Positions 9,769 through 18,284 are shown, numbered from the stretch's first letter. The stretch: DNA of 27,239 nucleotides from Salinisphaera sp035690525 (GCF_035690525.1 NZ_DASSKM010000182.1:1-27239); one strand, 5' to 3'. The notes: generated by a model from the sequence alone, not told the origin. Program-made: numbers and translations.

Positions 9769-11241
9769 CTATTTTAGCTCAGCGCGGCCGGTGGCACCGC
9801 TGTTTTCGCGCCGGTGCAAGACAGCCATGCCGATTGCCAGCCCCACGCCGACCAGAAAGACCGCGCCGAACACGGCGAAGGTATCGCGGAAGGCTCGCGT
9901 GATCTCGGCCAGCGCGCGCGCCGAAGGCGCTTGACCCTGGTAGAGCGAGCGCAGATCGACCTGGCCGCCGAGATAGTGCGCGGCGCGGATTTCCAGCAGT
10001 AGGGCGAACAGGTTCACGCCGAGCGTGCCGCCGAGTTGGCGCGCGAAGCTGATCATGCTCGAGCCCTGATGGGTAAGCTCGCTGGGCAGCCCGCGCAGGC
10101 CGCCGATGTTCAATGCGGGCATCATGACGCCGAGCGCCATGCGGCCGACGGCGACCAGCACGGCAAGTAGCCAGAACGGGGTGGTCGGATCGGCCAGCGC
10201 GAGGCCGGCGGTGCCGAGCGCGAAGCCGCCGCAGCCGATGATATTGAGCCGGTGAGCGGGAAATCGATCGGCCAGGCGTCCGCCGATCGGGAAGATGGCC
10301 AGCAGCGTCAGGCCGGCGGGCATCATCACGAGCCCGGTGGCGCTCGGCGACATCTGTTGTACGCTCTGGGCAAGCAGTGGCACGAGGTAGGTCGAGGCAT
10401 ACAGGCCCGCCCCGTAGAGCGCGGCGATGCCGACGGTCAGCACGAAGCGCGGATAGGCAAATACCGCGAGGCGGATCAGCGGGTGGGGCGACCTGAGCAG
10501 CCGGATCACGAAGCCGGCCGCGAACGCGAGCCCGGCCGCGGTGAGCAGACCGCCGCGCAGCCGGGCGTATTCGGACAGCGCGGTGAGCCCGACCAGCACT
10601 AGCACGAGCGCAGCCCCCAGCAGACCGAAGCCGAGCCAGTCGAAGGGTACGCGCTCGGTACTGGCCCGGCGCGTCAGCACCCGCCAGCCGCCGGCCAGGC
10701 CGAGCAGGCAGAATGGAATCGACGGCAGAAAAACCGCCCGCCACGACAGCCAGTCGATCAGAAAGCCGCCCACGGTCGGGCCGAGCGCCGGCGCGAGCAC
10801 CACGCCCATGCCGTACAGCCCCAGCGCCCGCCCGCGCTCGGCGTCGTCGAAACTCTGGAAGATCATCACCAGCGCCAGCGGCTGGATGATGCCGGCGGTG
10901 GCCCCCTGAATGACACGGGCGGCGATCAGCACCCAGGCATCGGGGCTGGCGGCCGCAAGCACGCAGGCCAGAAGAAACACGCAGAGCGCGGCCTCGAAGG
11001 TACGGCGCTGGCCGAGCCGTTCGATCACCCGGGCGCTGGCGAGCATGGCCGCGGTCATGGCGGCGAGAAAACCGGTCGAGATCCACTGCGCGCCGGCCTG
11101 ACTCAAGCCGAAGTCCGCCATGATCGGCGGGATCGCGACGTTGATGACGGTGGCGTTGAGGACGACAGCTATAGTGCCCATCAGCACCGTCAGCGCCACC
11201 GGCCAGCGCCCGGCCCGGGCGTCGTCGCGTTCCGAACTCAT
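9769..11241 (-). CDS. MFS transporter, DHA2 (14-TM) drug:H+ antiporter family
   Basis: A 490-residue membrane protein with about 14 hydrophobic segments, as in the EmrB/QacA group. LAPALGPTVGGFLIDWLSWR matches motif C of drug antiporters, and the N-terminal TVINVAIPPIMADFGLSQAGAQWISTGFLA is typical of DHA2 proteins. It probably exports small molecules using the proton gradient; the substrate cannot be told. AGGGG directly abuts the start codon, a poor spacing, so initiation may be weak. The LacI-family gene follows after 16 nt, so that regulator may act on this pump as well as, or instead of, the ribitol genes. No partner membrane-fusion gene is adjacent. Confidence 0.88.
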   Translation of the reverse strand: MSSERDDARAGRWPVALTVLMGTIAVVLNATVINVAIPPIMADFGLSQAGAQWISTGFLAAMTAAMLASARVIERLGQRRTFEAALCVFLLACVLAAASPDAWVLIAARVIQGATAGIIQPLALVMIFQSFDDAERGRALGLYGMGVVLAPALGPTVGGFLIDWLSWRAVFLPSIPFCLLGLAGGWRVLTRRASTERVPFDWLGFGLLGAALVLVLVGLTALSEYARLRGGLLTAAGLAFAAGFVIRLLRSPHPLIRLAVFAYPRFVLTVGIAALYGAGLYASTYLVPLLAQSVQQMSPSATGLVMMPAGLTLLAIFPIGGRLADRFPAHRLNIIGCGGFALGTAGLALADPTTPFWLLAVLVAVGRMALGVMMPALNIGGLRGLPSELTHQGSSMISFARQLGGTLGVNLFALLLEIRAAHYLGGQVDLRSLYQGQAPSARALAEITRAFRDTFAVFGAVFLVGVGLAIGMAVLHRRENSGATGRAELK

Positions 11242-11352
11242 CCCCTATTCTACCGCCGTATCGCCGCCGGCTCAGGGTTTGCCGCGATGGTGGTTTTGTT
11301 TCATGGCCCGCATGCTGAGGCCGTTCGCAACACGGGGTATGCAAGGAGCATC

Positions 11353-11736
11353 ATGCAAACCGATCGATTTATCGCTCACGTCTACGAAGCCTGTCCGCAA
11401 CTCGCGCCGGATGTGGTGCATCAGTGCACGCTGATCACGCTGGATTCGTTGTGCGAGCAGCTGCCCAAGGACCAGACCGCGCGCATGGCCGAACAACTCC
11501 CGAGCGAGATCGCCGACGCGATCCGTGCCGGCGGCGATCGGGCCGACACATCCTACGTGCCGATCTCGCTGGACGAGTTTTACGGCAAGGTCGCGTTTCG
11601 CACCGAACTGTCCGACGAGGATACGCGTCAGCTCGTGGCCGGCGTGATCCGAACGTTGGAAAAAGCGCTCAGCGACGGTGAAGCCGAAGCCGTGGCGCTG
11701 GATTTGCCGAGCGAACTGGACCAGCTACTGCGCTGA
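11353..11736 (+). CDS. DUF2267 domain protein
   Basis: A 127-residue soluble acidic protein. ATG 11353 has AAGGAG four to five bases upstream; in-frame codons further upstream lack such a site. The sequence fits DUF2267: an N-terminal helical part (QTDRFIAHVYEACPQLAPDV), a middle LCEQLPKDQTARMAEQLPSEI and a C-terminal VIRTLEKALSDGEAEAVALDLPSEL. Function of the family is unknown; members often occur in stress or general-response contexts. It has no evident link to the sugar modules and is convergent with the next gene. Confidence 0.8.
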   Translation: MQTDRFIAHVYEACPQLAPDVVHQCTLITLDSLCEQLPKDQTARMAEQLPSEIADAIRAGGDRADTSYVPISLDEFYGKVAFRTELSDEDTRQLVAGVIRTLEKALSDGEAEAVALDLPSELDQLLR

Positions 11737-11772
11737 TCGGACGCATCGCGCCCGTTGGCCGCGCGCTCGGCG

Positions 11773-11798
11773 GAGCGATCTACAAGCCGAGATCGCTC
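11773..11798. terminator. Stem-loop at a convergent gene junction
   Basis: GAGCGATCT (11773-11781) pairs perfectly with AGATCGCTC (11790-11798) around an eight-base loop. It overlaps the last codons of the minus-strand DUF1348-like gene and follows the DUF2267 gene by 36 nt. No T-tract follows, so it is a possible rather than demonstrated terminator. Confidence 0.3.
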
Positions 11799-12247
11799 AA
11801 GCCGGGATGATCGTCCGGCCGGGGCCCCGCGGGCCAGAAAAACAGACGATCGGCCGCGCGGATCGGCAGATCGTTGATGCTGGCCAGACGAATCGCCATC
11901 AGGCCGTCGTCGTCGAACTGCCAGTTCTCGTTGCCGTAGGATCGGTACCATTGGCCGGCGTCATCGTGCCATTCATAGGCGAAGCGCACCGCGATACGAT
12001 CATCGGCGAACGCCCAGGGCTCCTTGATCAGCCGATACGCCAGTTCGTGTTTCCACTTACGGGTGAGAAAAGCACGGATTTCGTCGTGGCCGTGGAGAAA
12101 CTCCGCGCGATTACGCCAGCGGCTGTCCGGCGTATAAGCCAGCACGACCTTGTCCGGATCGCGGCTGTTCCAGGCATCCTCGGCCGCGCGCACTTTCTGC
12201 GCGGCGGTCGTGGCCGTGAAGGGCGGAACGGGCGGCTTGGTTTCCAT
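11780..12247 (-). CDS. DUF1348 / NTF2-like family protein
   Basis: A 155-residue protein with a good Shine-Dalgarno (AAAGGGGG, about five bases from ATG 12247). The sequence fits DUF1348, an NTF2-like cone-shaped fold: TAAQKVRAAEDAWNSRDP, YTPDSRWRNRAEFLHG, FLTRKWKHELAYRLIKEPWAF and RSYGNENWQFDDDGL. Members are small cytoplasmic proteins of unknown activity, often annotated as nuclear transport factor 2 family. It lies 70 nt downstream of the SorC regulator on the same strand and could be read through from it, but nothing ties it to sugar metabolism. Confidence 0.85.
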   Translation of the reverse strand: METKPPVPPFTATTAAQKVRAAEDAWNSRDPDKVVLAYTPDSRWRNRAEFLHGHDEIRAFLTRKWKHELAYRLIKEPWAFADDRIAVRFAYEWHDDAGQWYRSYGNENWQFDDDGLMAIRLASINDLPIRAADRLFFWPAGPRPDDHPGLSDLGL

Positions 12248-12317
12248 GCATCCCCCTTTCCAGGGTGTTTACAAGAGCGACGTGGCAGTGTTTTTACCGT
12301 GCCCGGCCAGATGATAG

Positions 12318-13274
12318 CTAGGCCTCTTCCGCATATTGCAAGACTTGTGCGGCGGTGTCGTGATCGGTAATGACGATATTGGGTTTGGCGAGCCTGAGCG
12401 AGGCATACAACGGTATCGCTTTTTGGGGGCCGCCGCTGGCCACGATCACGTTCGGGATATGCTCTAGCCGGGTCGGGTCGAACGCCGCGACCCGCCGGTT
12501 GATGGGATGATCAACCACTTCACCCTGGGCGTTGATGAAATGGCAAAGGATATCGCCGACGGCGCCCTGATCGATCAACTCCCGTACTTGGTCGCGTTCG
12601 AGGAAGCCGTAACGGCCGACCGGCGCAGTGGGGGACAATTCGCCGACGCTGACCACGGCTGCGTCGACCCGGTTGGCCCGCGCCATGACATCGGATAATT
12701 CACGCTGAGCCAGCAGGGCGGTTCGCAATTCGGCGCTGGCCACGAACGCCGGAGCCGCAAGCACGTAGCAATCCGCTCCGAGTTTGTTGGCAAACTGCCA
12801 CGCGCATTCCATGGGGTTGAGTCCGCGCGGGTGTGTGAGCGCGCCGAGCAGGGAGACGACACTGGCCTGCTTCAACGGACGCGCGGCCATGGCCCGGGTT
12901 GCGTAGGTCAGCGTGCGTCCCCAACCGATACCGATGCTCATGTCGTCGGCGAAGAACTCGGACAGATAGTCGCCGGTGGCCTGGCCGATCATGCGGTTCA
13001 CGTTGTCGGACTCGATGGGGGTGGGCACGACCACCGCATCCATCAGATCAAAGCTCTGTTTCAGCCGCTGTTCGAGTTCCAGGCAGGGCGCGTCCTCGGA
13101 CTGAATGCGAAACTGTACGATGCCGGTCTCGCGCGCGCTAGCCAGCAGCCGTGTCGTTTTCACCCGGCTGATACCCAGATTCTGGGCGATGCGTTCCTGG
13201 GTCTGACCTTCGACGTAATAGAACCAGGCAGCGCGTACTGCAAGTTTCAGGTCACGTCCGTCTATTTCGCTCAT
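12318..13274 (-). CDS. SorC/DeoR-type sugar-binding transcriptional regulator
   Basis: From ATG 13274 the product is 318 residues, the usual SorC length. Longer in-frame starts exist (ATG 13322, TTG 13401-13403) but add non-homologous sequence; none has a clear Shine-Dalgarno. The N-terminus holds the HTH (AAWFYYVEGQTQERIAQNLGI, then SRVKTTRLLASARETGIV). The rest is the phosphosugar-binding domain (MSIGIGWGRTLTYATRAM, VVSLLGALTHPRGLNP, VIVASGGPQKAIPLYASLR). The family includes regulators of sorbitol, erythritol (EryD) and deoxynucleoside use, and responds to phosphorylated sugars. It is divergent from the SDR at 13471; the shared gap contains a long inverted repeat also found before the importer at 18595, so it probably controls itself, both flanking SDR/kinase genes and the importer (inference). 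Confidence 0.92.
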   Translation of the reverse strand: MSEIDGRDLKLAVRAAWFYYVEGQTQERIAQNLGISRVKTTRLLASARETGIVQFRIQSEDAPCLELEQRLKQSFDLMDAVVVPTPIESDNVNRMIGQATGDYLSEFFADDMSIGIGWGRTLTYATRAMAARPLKQASVVSLLGALTHPRGLNPMECAWQFANKLGADCYVLAAPAFVASAELRTALLAQRELSDVMARANRVDAAVVSVGELSPTAPVGRYGFLERDQVRELIDQGAVGDILCHFINAQGEVVDHPINRRVAAFDPTRLEHIPNVIVASGGPQKAIPLYASLRLAKPNIVITDHDTAAQVLQYAEEA

Positions 13275-13416
13275 CAATATGGCCGTTTGAGGCTGCAGTG
13301 CCAGCGTGTTCGAACACGCCATCGTAGCAAGCCGAGAGCCGTTGAAATCAGGTGGACGCAAGCGGGTGGCACCGATCTCGCATGCATTCGTTACGCAAGC
13401 CAAGCCTGCTATGGCA

Positions 13417-13445
13417 TGAACATTTAAAATATATTAGTTTAATAT
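13417..13445 (+). promoter_or_regulatory. Candidate promoter of the SDR gene at 13471
   Basis: TGAACA (13417-13422), 17 nt, then TAATAT (13440-13445). The -35 coincides with the left operator half-site and the right half-site covers the -10 end and expected start point, so a bound regulator would block it. The leader would be only about 20 nt. Confidence 0.4.
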
Positions 13446-13450
13446 GTTCA
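13422..13450 (-). promoter_or_regulatory. Candidate promoter of the SorC regulator gene
   Basis: On the minus strand TGAACA (plus 13445-13450), 17 nt, TTAAAT (plus 13422-13427). It is a near mirror image of the plus-strand promoter and uses the other operator half-site as its -35, implying autoregulation. The leader to ATG 13274 would be about 140 nt. Confidence 0.35.
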
Positions 13451-13470
13451 TGCAAATATGGAGGAAAGTG

Positions 13471-14256
13471 ATGCGACGATTCGATAACAAGACGGTCGTG
13501 ATTACGGGTGGAAGCCGTGGCATCGGGCTCGGCATCGCCGAGCGATTCGCCTCGGAGGGGGCGAATATTGTACTGAGCTCGAATGAAGAGTTGGTCAATG
13601 AAGCGGCGGATCGGCTGCGCGATAAATATTCGGCCGAGGTCGTCGGGCACGTGACCGATGTCACGGATCGGCGCCAGGTGGTCGAAATGCTCGATGTCGC
13701 AGAGCGATCATTTGGGTCCGTCGATATCGGGGTGTTCAACGCGGGGATCATCACGATCGCCCGTCTTGAAGACATGACCGAGGATGAATGGGACCGCACG
13801 CTGGAAGTCAATACGAAGGGCGTATTTCTATGCTGTCAGGAGGCCGCGGCCCGTATGCGTCGAGCCGGGCGCGGCGGCCGTCTGATTAATGCGGCTTCGG
13901 GACAGGCGCGGCAGGGCTTCAAGTACACGCCCCACTACGCAGCCAGCAAGTTCGGGGTGGTCGGCCTGACCCAGAGTCTGGCGCGTGAACTCGCACGGGA
14001 GGGCATTACGGTCAACTCCTTCTGCCCGGGGATCATCGAAACCGATATGTGGGCGTACAACGACCAAGTCTGGGGCCGCCTGCTGGGCGACTACGGGCCG
14101 GGCGAGCTGATGGCCGAGTGGGTGCGGGGCGTGCCCATGGAGCGTGCCGGTCAGGCCAGCGATGTCGCCGGGTTGGTGGCCTTTCTCGCCTCCGACGATG
14201 CCGCCTATATCACCGGCCAGGCGATCAACGTCGACGGCGGCCTGATCATGTCATAG
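13471..14256 (+). CDS. SDR-family NAD(P)-dependent dehydrogenase, probable polyol dehydrogenase
   Basis: ATG 13471 follows GGAGG by six bases and gives 261 residues; an upstream in-frame ATG at 13444 lies inside the operator. Classical SDR features are nucleotide motif TGGSRGIG, NAG in VFNAGI, catalytic Ser in NAASGQ, Tyr/Lys in PHYAASKFG, the loop FCPGIIETDMW and a C-terminus YITGQAINVDGGLIMS. The PGIIETDMW and ITGQAINVDGG segments are shared with sorbitol, galactitol and acetoin/butanediol dehydrogenases. Together with the SorC regulator and kinase this suggests oxidation of a sugar alcohol to a ketose. The exact substrate is not evident. It stands alone on the plus strand, convergent with the SDR/kinase operon. 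Confidence 0.9.
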   Translation: MRRFDNKTVVITGGSRGIGLGIAERFASEGANIVLSSNEELVNEAADRLRDKYSAEVVGHVTDVTDRRQVVEMLDVAERSFGSVDIGVFNAGIITIARLEDMTEDEWDRTLEVNTKGVFLCCQEAAARMRRAGRGGRLINAASGQARQGFKYTPHYAASKFGVVGLTQSLARELAREGITVNSFCPGIIETDMWAYNDQVWGRLLGDYGPGELMAEWVRGVPMERAGQASDVAGLVAFLASDDAAYITGQAINVDGGLIMS

Positions 14257-14278
14257 CTCGCGTCCGACGCGTATCCAA

Positions 14279-15043
14279 TCACCAGCAAACGAAGCCGCCG
14301 TCGACCACGAGGTCGGCGCCGGTGCAGAAGGACGAGGCGCGGCTGGCGAAGAACACGGCCGGGCCCACCATTTCGCCGACTTCGGCCAGCCGCTGCATCG
14401 GCGTTTCGTCAGCGAATTGCTGGCGTTGAGCGGCCACCTCCGGACGCTTGTTCATCGGGCTTAGTGTATAGCCTGGACTGATAGCGTTTACACGTACGCC
14501 GCGGTCGCACCATTCGGTCGCCAGACTGCGCGTCAAGTGGCTCACCGCGGCCTTGGATGAATTGTAATGCGCTTGGCTCAGCCCCCGATTGGCGATCCAT
14601 CCCGACATCGACGAGATGTTGATAATCGAGCCGCCGCCGTGGTCGAACATGGCGCGGGCGGCGGCCCGGCACGATTTGAACAGCCCGGTGTAGTTGGTGT
14701 CGATCACCCGCTGCCATTCCTCGATCGGCATGTCCTCGGCCGGAAAGGCGTTGGCGATGCCCGCCGAATTGACCGCGATCGTCAATGGCCCGGATCCTTT
14801 CTCGATGGCCGCCACGGCGTCGGTCAGATCTTGCTCTTCGGTGACCGAGCCGGTCAGCCGGATCGCGCGCCGCCCGAGCCGTTCGATGCGTTCGATCGTC
14901 TCGTCCAGGCCCTGGCTGGTCTTGCGGCTGAAGCAGCCGATGTCGGCGCCGGCCTCGGCCAGACCGACGGCGATCGCCTGGCCGATGCCGCTGCCCGCGC
15001 CGGTGACCAGCGCGTTCTGTCCGTCCAGCCGAAACATATCCAT
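14279..15043 (-). CDS. SDR-family oxidoreductase resembling mannitol/sorbose/arabinitol dehydrogenases
   Basis: ATG 15043 is preferred over ATG 15055 because GGAG sits six bases before it; this gives 254 residues. The motifs are TGAGSGIG, NSAGIANAFP, catalytic Ser in INISSMSG, Tyr/Lys in AHYNSSKAA, and the C-terminal FCTGADLVVDGGFVCW. The TGADL-DGG-aromatic ending recalls fungal mannitol 2-dehydrogenase, sorbose reductase and D-arabinitol dehydrogenase and their bacterial relatives (e.g. threitol dehydrogenase), which interconvert polyols and 2-ketoses. It is 61 nt downstream of the FGGY kinase on the same strand, so the two probably act in sequence on one ketose. Substrate not determinable from sequence. 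Confidence 0.9.
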   Translation of the reverse strand: MDMFRLDGQNALVTGAGSGIGQAIAVGLAEAGADIGCFSRKTSQGLDETIERIERLGRRAIRLTGSVTEEQDLTDAVAAIEKGSGPLTIAVNSAGIANAFPAEDMPIEEWQRVIDTNYTGLFKSCRAAARAMFDHGGGSIINISSMSGWIANRGLSQAHYNSSKAAVSHLTRSLATEWCDRGVRVNAISPGYTLSPMNKRPEVAAQRQQFADETPMQRLAEVGEMVGPAVFFASRASSFCTGADLVVDGGFVCW

Positions 15044-15104
15044 AACGAGCTCCATTGCTTCATTGATCGCGGAGTGTTCGGCGGGGCCGTCCGCCGAGTA
15101 AACC

Positions 15105-16637
15105 TTAGTCGGCGTCGCGGCTGGCGCGCCGGAACGCGGCTAGCCGGCGCGTGATGCCGGACAGCGCGGGGTACAGGTCGGCGTAGATCGGCTTGAGCTC
15201 ATCGTAGCGCGCGGCATGGCCGGGATTTGGCTCGATCCGCTCGTCGTCCCGAGTCATCGTGTTCGCCGCCGTCTCGAAATCGTCGAACCAGCCGCAGCCG
15301 ACGGCGGCGGCGATGGCCGCGCCCAGGCAAGGGGGTTCCGCCGTGGCGGCGCGCACCACCGGTTTATTCATCACGTCGGCGAGGATCCGGCACAGCAGAT
15401 CGCTGGAAGCCACGCCGCCGAGCACCGCGATTTCGTCGATATCCCGGCCGCTGGCGCGCAGCGTCGCGCCGGTCGCCACCCACTGTTCCATCGCCAGACC
15501 TTCCAGTAGGGCGCGATACATTTGACCGTGGCCGTGATCGCCGGACAGCCCCACCAGTGCGCCGCGGGCCGATTCGTCCCAGTAGGGCGACATCACGCCG
15601 CCCCAGTACGGCAGGAGCAGCAGGCCGTCGGCCCCGATCGGGGTGTCGGCCGCGGCTTTTTCCAGCGCCTCGGCAGTGCATCCGGCCGGATCGCCCACGC
15701 CGATCGTGTCACGCAGCCAGTTCACGAGATGGCCGCAGGTGCGCAGGCAAGTCTCCAGAATATAGCCGTCCGGCACGGGCGCGGTCATGGTGCGATACGC
15801 CATGCTTGGCGTGTAGTCGTCGGCCATGATGCCCGAGACCGCGCCGGTGCCCAGCGATAGGTAGGCGCGTCGCCGATCAAGAACATTCACGCCGAGACCG
15901 GCGTATTGGCCGTCGCCACCGCCGGCGATGACCGGCAGACCGGCGGGCAGTCCGGTGGCCGTTGCCGCGGCATGGCCCAGTTCGCCGATCGGGGCGCCGG
16001 GCGCGACCAGTTCCGGTAATTGATTCGTCGACAGGTCCAATATGTCGAGCAGCGGTTGAGACCACTGGCGGGATGCCATGTCGAGCAGCCCGAGCGGGTC
16101 GGCGCTGGCCCAACTGGTGGCGTGGCGCCCGGTCAATCGACGATTGAGATAACCGTGCACGTCGACCACGCGGGCGGCACGCGCGTAGATGCCGGGCTCG
16201 TGTCGCCGGAGCCAGTGCAGGGCATACAGGGCCGGAGTAGGGTCGGGATCCTTGCCGGTAATTCGGCGAATCTCATCCGAGCCAAGCGCGTCGCGCAACA
16301 GGGCAACGTCTTTACGGGCGCGCTCGTCCAGCCAGAGAATCGCCGGCCGAAGCGGCTCGTCGTTGGCATCGAGCATTACAAAGCTTTCGCGCTGGTGCGT
16401 GATCGACAATCCGGCTATTCGCCCGGTGTCGACCTCGGCGGCGATCTCGGCGAGGGCCTCGCGGCAGCTTTGCCACCATTGTCGCGCGTCGTGCTCGAAC
16501 TGGAACGGCGCCGGCGTATACAGCTTGATCGGCGATCTCGACTCGGCGTGCAACGTGCCGGAACGATCCCAGACCGTGGCCTTGGTGGCCGTGGTGCTGC
16601 AATCGATGCCGACGACCAGGGTCTGTTGCCGCTTCAT
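15105..16637 (-). CDS. FGGY-family carbohydrate kinase (xylulokinase-like)
   Basis: From ATG 16637 the product is 510 residues; an in-frame ATG at 16667 would add an arginine-rich stretch lacking homology, and neither start has a clear Shine-Dalgarno. The motifs are GIDCSTTATKATVWD at the N-terminus, THQRESFVMLDANDEPLRP with ILWLDERA as the substrate-side segment, AGGGDGQYAGLGV, SLGTGAVSG for phosphate binding, and GGVASSDLLCRILADVM near the C-terminus. This is a cytoplasmic ATP-dependent kinase of ketoses or polyols. EryA-type erythritol kinases of similar length also pair with SorC regulators (EryD), but the N-terminal sequence here looks more xylulokinase-like. The upstream 351-nt gap holds a REP-like palindrome. 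Confidence 0.9.
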   Translation of the reverse strand: MKRQQTLVVGIDCSTTATKATVWDRSGTLHAESRSPIKLYTPAPFQFEHDARQWWQSCREALAEIAAEVDTGRIAGLSITHQRESFVMLDANDEPLRPAILWLDERARKDVALLRDALGSDEIRRITGKDPDPTPALYALHWLRRHEPGIYARAARVVDVHGYLNRRLTGRHATSWASADPLGLLDMASRQWSQPLLDILDLSTNQLPELVAPGAPIGELGHAAATATGLPAGLPVIAGGGDGQYAGLGVNVLDRRRAYLSLGTGAVSGIMADDYTPSMAYRTMTAPVPDGYILETCLRTCGHLVNWLRDTIGVGDPAGCTAEALEKAAADTPIGADGLLLLPYWGGVMSPYWDESARGALVGLSGDHGHGQMYRALLEGLAMEQWVATGATLRASGRDIDEIAVLGGVASSDLLCRILADVMNKPVVRAATAEPPCLGAAIAAAVGCGWFDDFETAANTMTRDDERIEPNPGHAARYDELKPIYADLYPALSGITRRLAAFRRASRDAD

Positions 16638-16692
16638 ACGACGCCGCGCCGGCGGCCGCCCGAACAATATTCGAGCTGGTGCAAGACAAGGC

Positions 16693-16871
16693 GCAGCGGG
16701 CGTACGGTAGTCATTCTACCGTAGCGCGCTGCAACGCTGGATTGCGGCAAAATGGCCCCCGGCCCTTCGGGTTGCGGCCCCAAATCGCGCCATCCGGCGT
16801 TGCAGAGCTTGACCGCAGAATGACTGCGGTCGGCGCCCTGCGTCTGGGCTGACACGATTTGGGGTTGCAAC
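16693..16871. repeat. Large REP/MITE-like nested palindromic element
   Basis: Four nested inverted pairs occur in the gap between the kinase and COG4091 genes. (a) Hairpin TACGGTAG/CTACCGTA (16703-16710, 16716-16723), loop TCATT, flanked by GCAGCG/CGCTGC. (b) Hairpin GACCGCAG/CTGCGGTC (16811-16818, 16824-16831), loop AATGA. (c) CTGCAACGCTGG (16729-16740) against CCGGCGTTGCAG (16794-16805), one mismatch. (d) 16771-16787 against 16855-16871, 15 of 17 matching, core CCCCAAATCG/CGATTTGGGG. The two hairpins are reverse-complement relatives with compensatory stem changes. No ORF explains it. It looks like a dispersed palindromic repeat family; no second copy is in the window. Confidence 0.75.
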
Positions 16872-16988
16872 GCGGGGCCGTATGAAGCGGTAACAGGCCC
16901 TAGATCGCTCACGTGGAACTCCCTTGCTGTTCGGGCGGGGCTTGCCGGATAGCGGCTGCCTCGCCTCGTGCGTTTCATGATTCGGTCG

Positions 16989-18284
16989 CTATTCTCCGGC
17001 GTCCTGGCGTTTGCGCAATTCGACGATCCGGGCGTCGGCCGCGGGTTCGCAATTGTCGTAGGTCAGGTATTCCCCGGCCGCGATGGGCTTGCGAACCACG
17101 GCATTCTCCGCCAGCCCGAGCGGCAGCGCATTGTTGTGGCGCGCCGCCTCGGTGCTCACGGCCCAGCCGCGGTAGCTGTATTCTCCGATCTTGTCGAGCG
17201 TATCGCCAGGAGCGAGGGCCTTCTTGGCCAGAGCGGCGACTTCGGCGGTCGGCCGGTCGAGCGGCTGCATGTCGGCGGCGCCGTAGAGCACCGCTCGTGC
17301 CGCGCTCAGCGGCACCTCGAGACTGGTCAGGTGATAAGGGCGATAGAATGTGTAGTAGGGGCCTGGGCCGAGTTTAAGGTCGGACATGCGTTCGCGCACC
17401 CGTGGATGACGCATTTCGGCGATACAGAACACGCCCGGCGACACGCCCTTGCCGACGCTGTAATCGACCACGCCGCGCCGTTGCAGCACGCCGCCATCCT
17501 CTTGCGGGCAGAGAACGTCCTGCAGGTCGTCGAGGCCGGCCTCGGGGCCATGCATGCCGGCGACGTCCGGCGCCATGCCGGTGGCATTGGCGATCGCGAC
17601 CATCTCGATCATGGTTTTCGAGCCGTCGACGAACTCGACCAACATGCGTGGGTTCATATTCCGCCGGGAGGCCTCCTCCTGATATTCGTGCGGCACCGCG
17701 TCGATGCGTAGCGGATTGTTCTTGCCCTTGCCGGCGCAGACGATCGGATAGCCTAGGCTCTGCACGAAGTTGATCAGCTCCATGGTCGAGCTCGGCTCAT
17801 CGCCCGCCCCCAGCGAATAGACCACGCCGGCACGCTCGGCCTGGCGCTTGAGGAACGGGCCGATGGTCACATCGGCTTCGACGTTCATGGTCACGATGTG
17901 TTTGCCGTGCTCCATGCCCAGCATGGCCAACTCGGCGCCCACGCCGGGATTGCCGGTGGCGTCGATCAGGACATCGATATTGTCGCTGCGGCAGATCAGT
18001 TCCGCGTTCTCGCAGATCGCGATGCGCCGTTTCGAGATGCAGCGCTCGACGGCGGACTCGCTGTCCGCCTTTTCGGCGTCGCCGGCATCGTGTCCGGCGA
18101 TCTCGATCGCCTTGCGTGCGGCTTCGGCGCGGATTTCGGCGACGCCGGCGATCCGGATGCCGGGCATCTGCGCCACCTGCATCACGATATCGGTGCCCAT
18201 TTCGCCGGTGCCGATGAGGCCGACGTTGACCGGATTGTTCGATGCTTCGCGCTCGCGGAGATCGCTGCTCAGATTCTGCGACAT
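16989..18284 (-). CDS. COG4091 homoserine-dehydrogenase-like oxidoreductase with C-terminal SAF domain
   Basis: A 431-residue protein; ATG 18284 is preceded by GAGG at about five bases. The N-terminal Rossmann domain has VGLIGTGEMGTDIV (residues about 20-33), then IDVLIDATGNPGVGAE and HIVTMNVEADVTIG as in homoserine dehydrogenase-like proteins. The C-terminus (from about KKALAPGDTLDKIGEYS through LPLGLAENAVVRKPIAAGEYLT) is a SAF domain, which often leads to mis-annotation as a flagellar FlgA-like protein. The family reaction is not known to me; NAD(P)-dependent redox chemistry on a small sugar or aldehyde is inferred. It heads the minus-strand group with kinase and SDR, and is divergent from importer 2. 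Confidence 0.85.
   Translation of the reverse strand: MSQNLSSDLREREASNNPVNVGLIGTGEMGTDIVMQVAQMPGIRIAGVAEIRAEAARKAIEIAGHDAGDAEKADSESAVERCISKRRIAICENAELICRSDNIDVLIDATGNPGVGAELAMLGMEHGKHIVTMNVEADVTIGPFLKRQAERAGVVYSLGAGDEPSSTMELINFVQSLGYPIVCAGKGKNNPLRIDAVPHEYQEEASRRNMNPRMLVEFVDGSKTMIEMVAIANATGMAPDVAGMHGPEAGLDDLQDVLCPQEDGGVLQRRGVVDYSVGKGVSPGVFCIAEMRHPRVRERMSDLKLGPGPYYTFYRPYHLTSLEVPLSAARAVLYGAADMQPLDRPTAEVAALAKKALAPGDTLDKIGEYSYRGWAVSTEAARHNNALPLGLAENAVVRKPIAAGEYLTYDNCEPAADARIVELRKRQDAGE

Larger units (their letters stand above)
13414..13453. promoter_or_regulatory. SorC-type operator, GCATGAACAT-N20-ATGTTCATGC
   Basis: A perfect 10-bp inverted repeat (13414-13423 and 13444-13453) separated by 20 nt of AT-rich DNA, between the divergent SorC regulator and SDR genes. 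The TGAACA/TGTTCA half-site resembles sites known for SorC/DeoR-type regulators. The same architecture recurs at 18471-18506. Confidence 0.75.

Noticed and set aside
13275..13403. Longer N-terminus for the SorC regulator (TTG 13401-13403 or ATG 13322)
   Set aside because: The added residues have no family similarity and ATG 13274 gives the standard SorC length with the HTH at the N-terminus.
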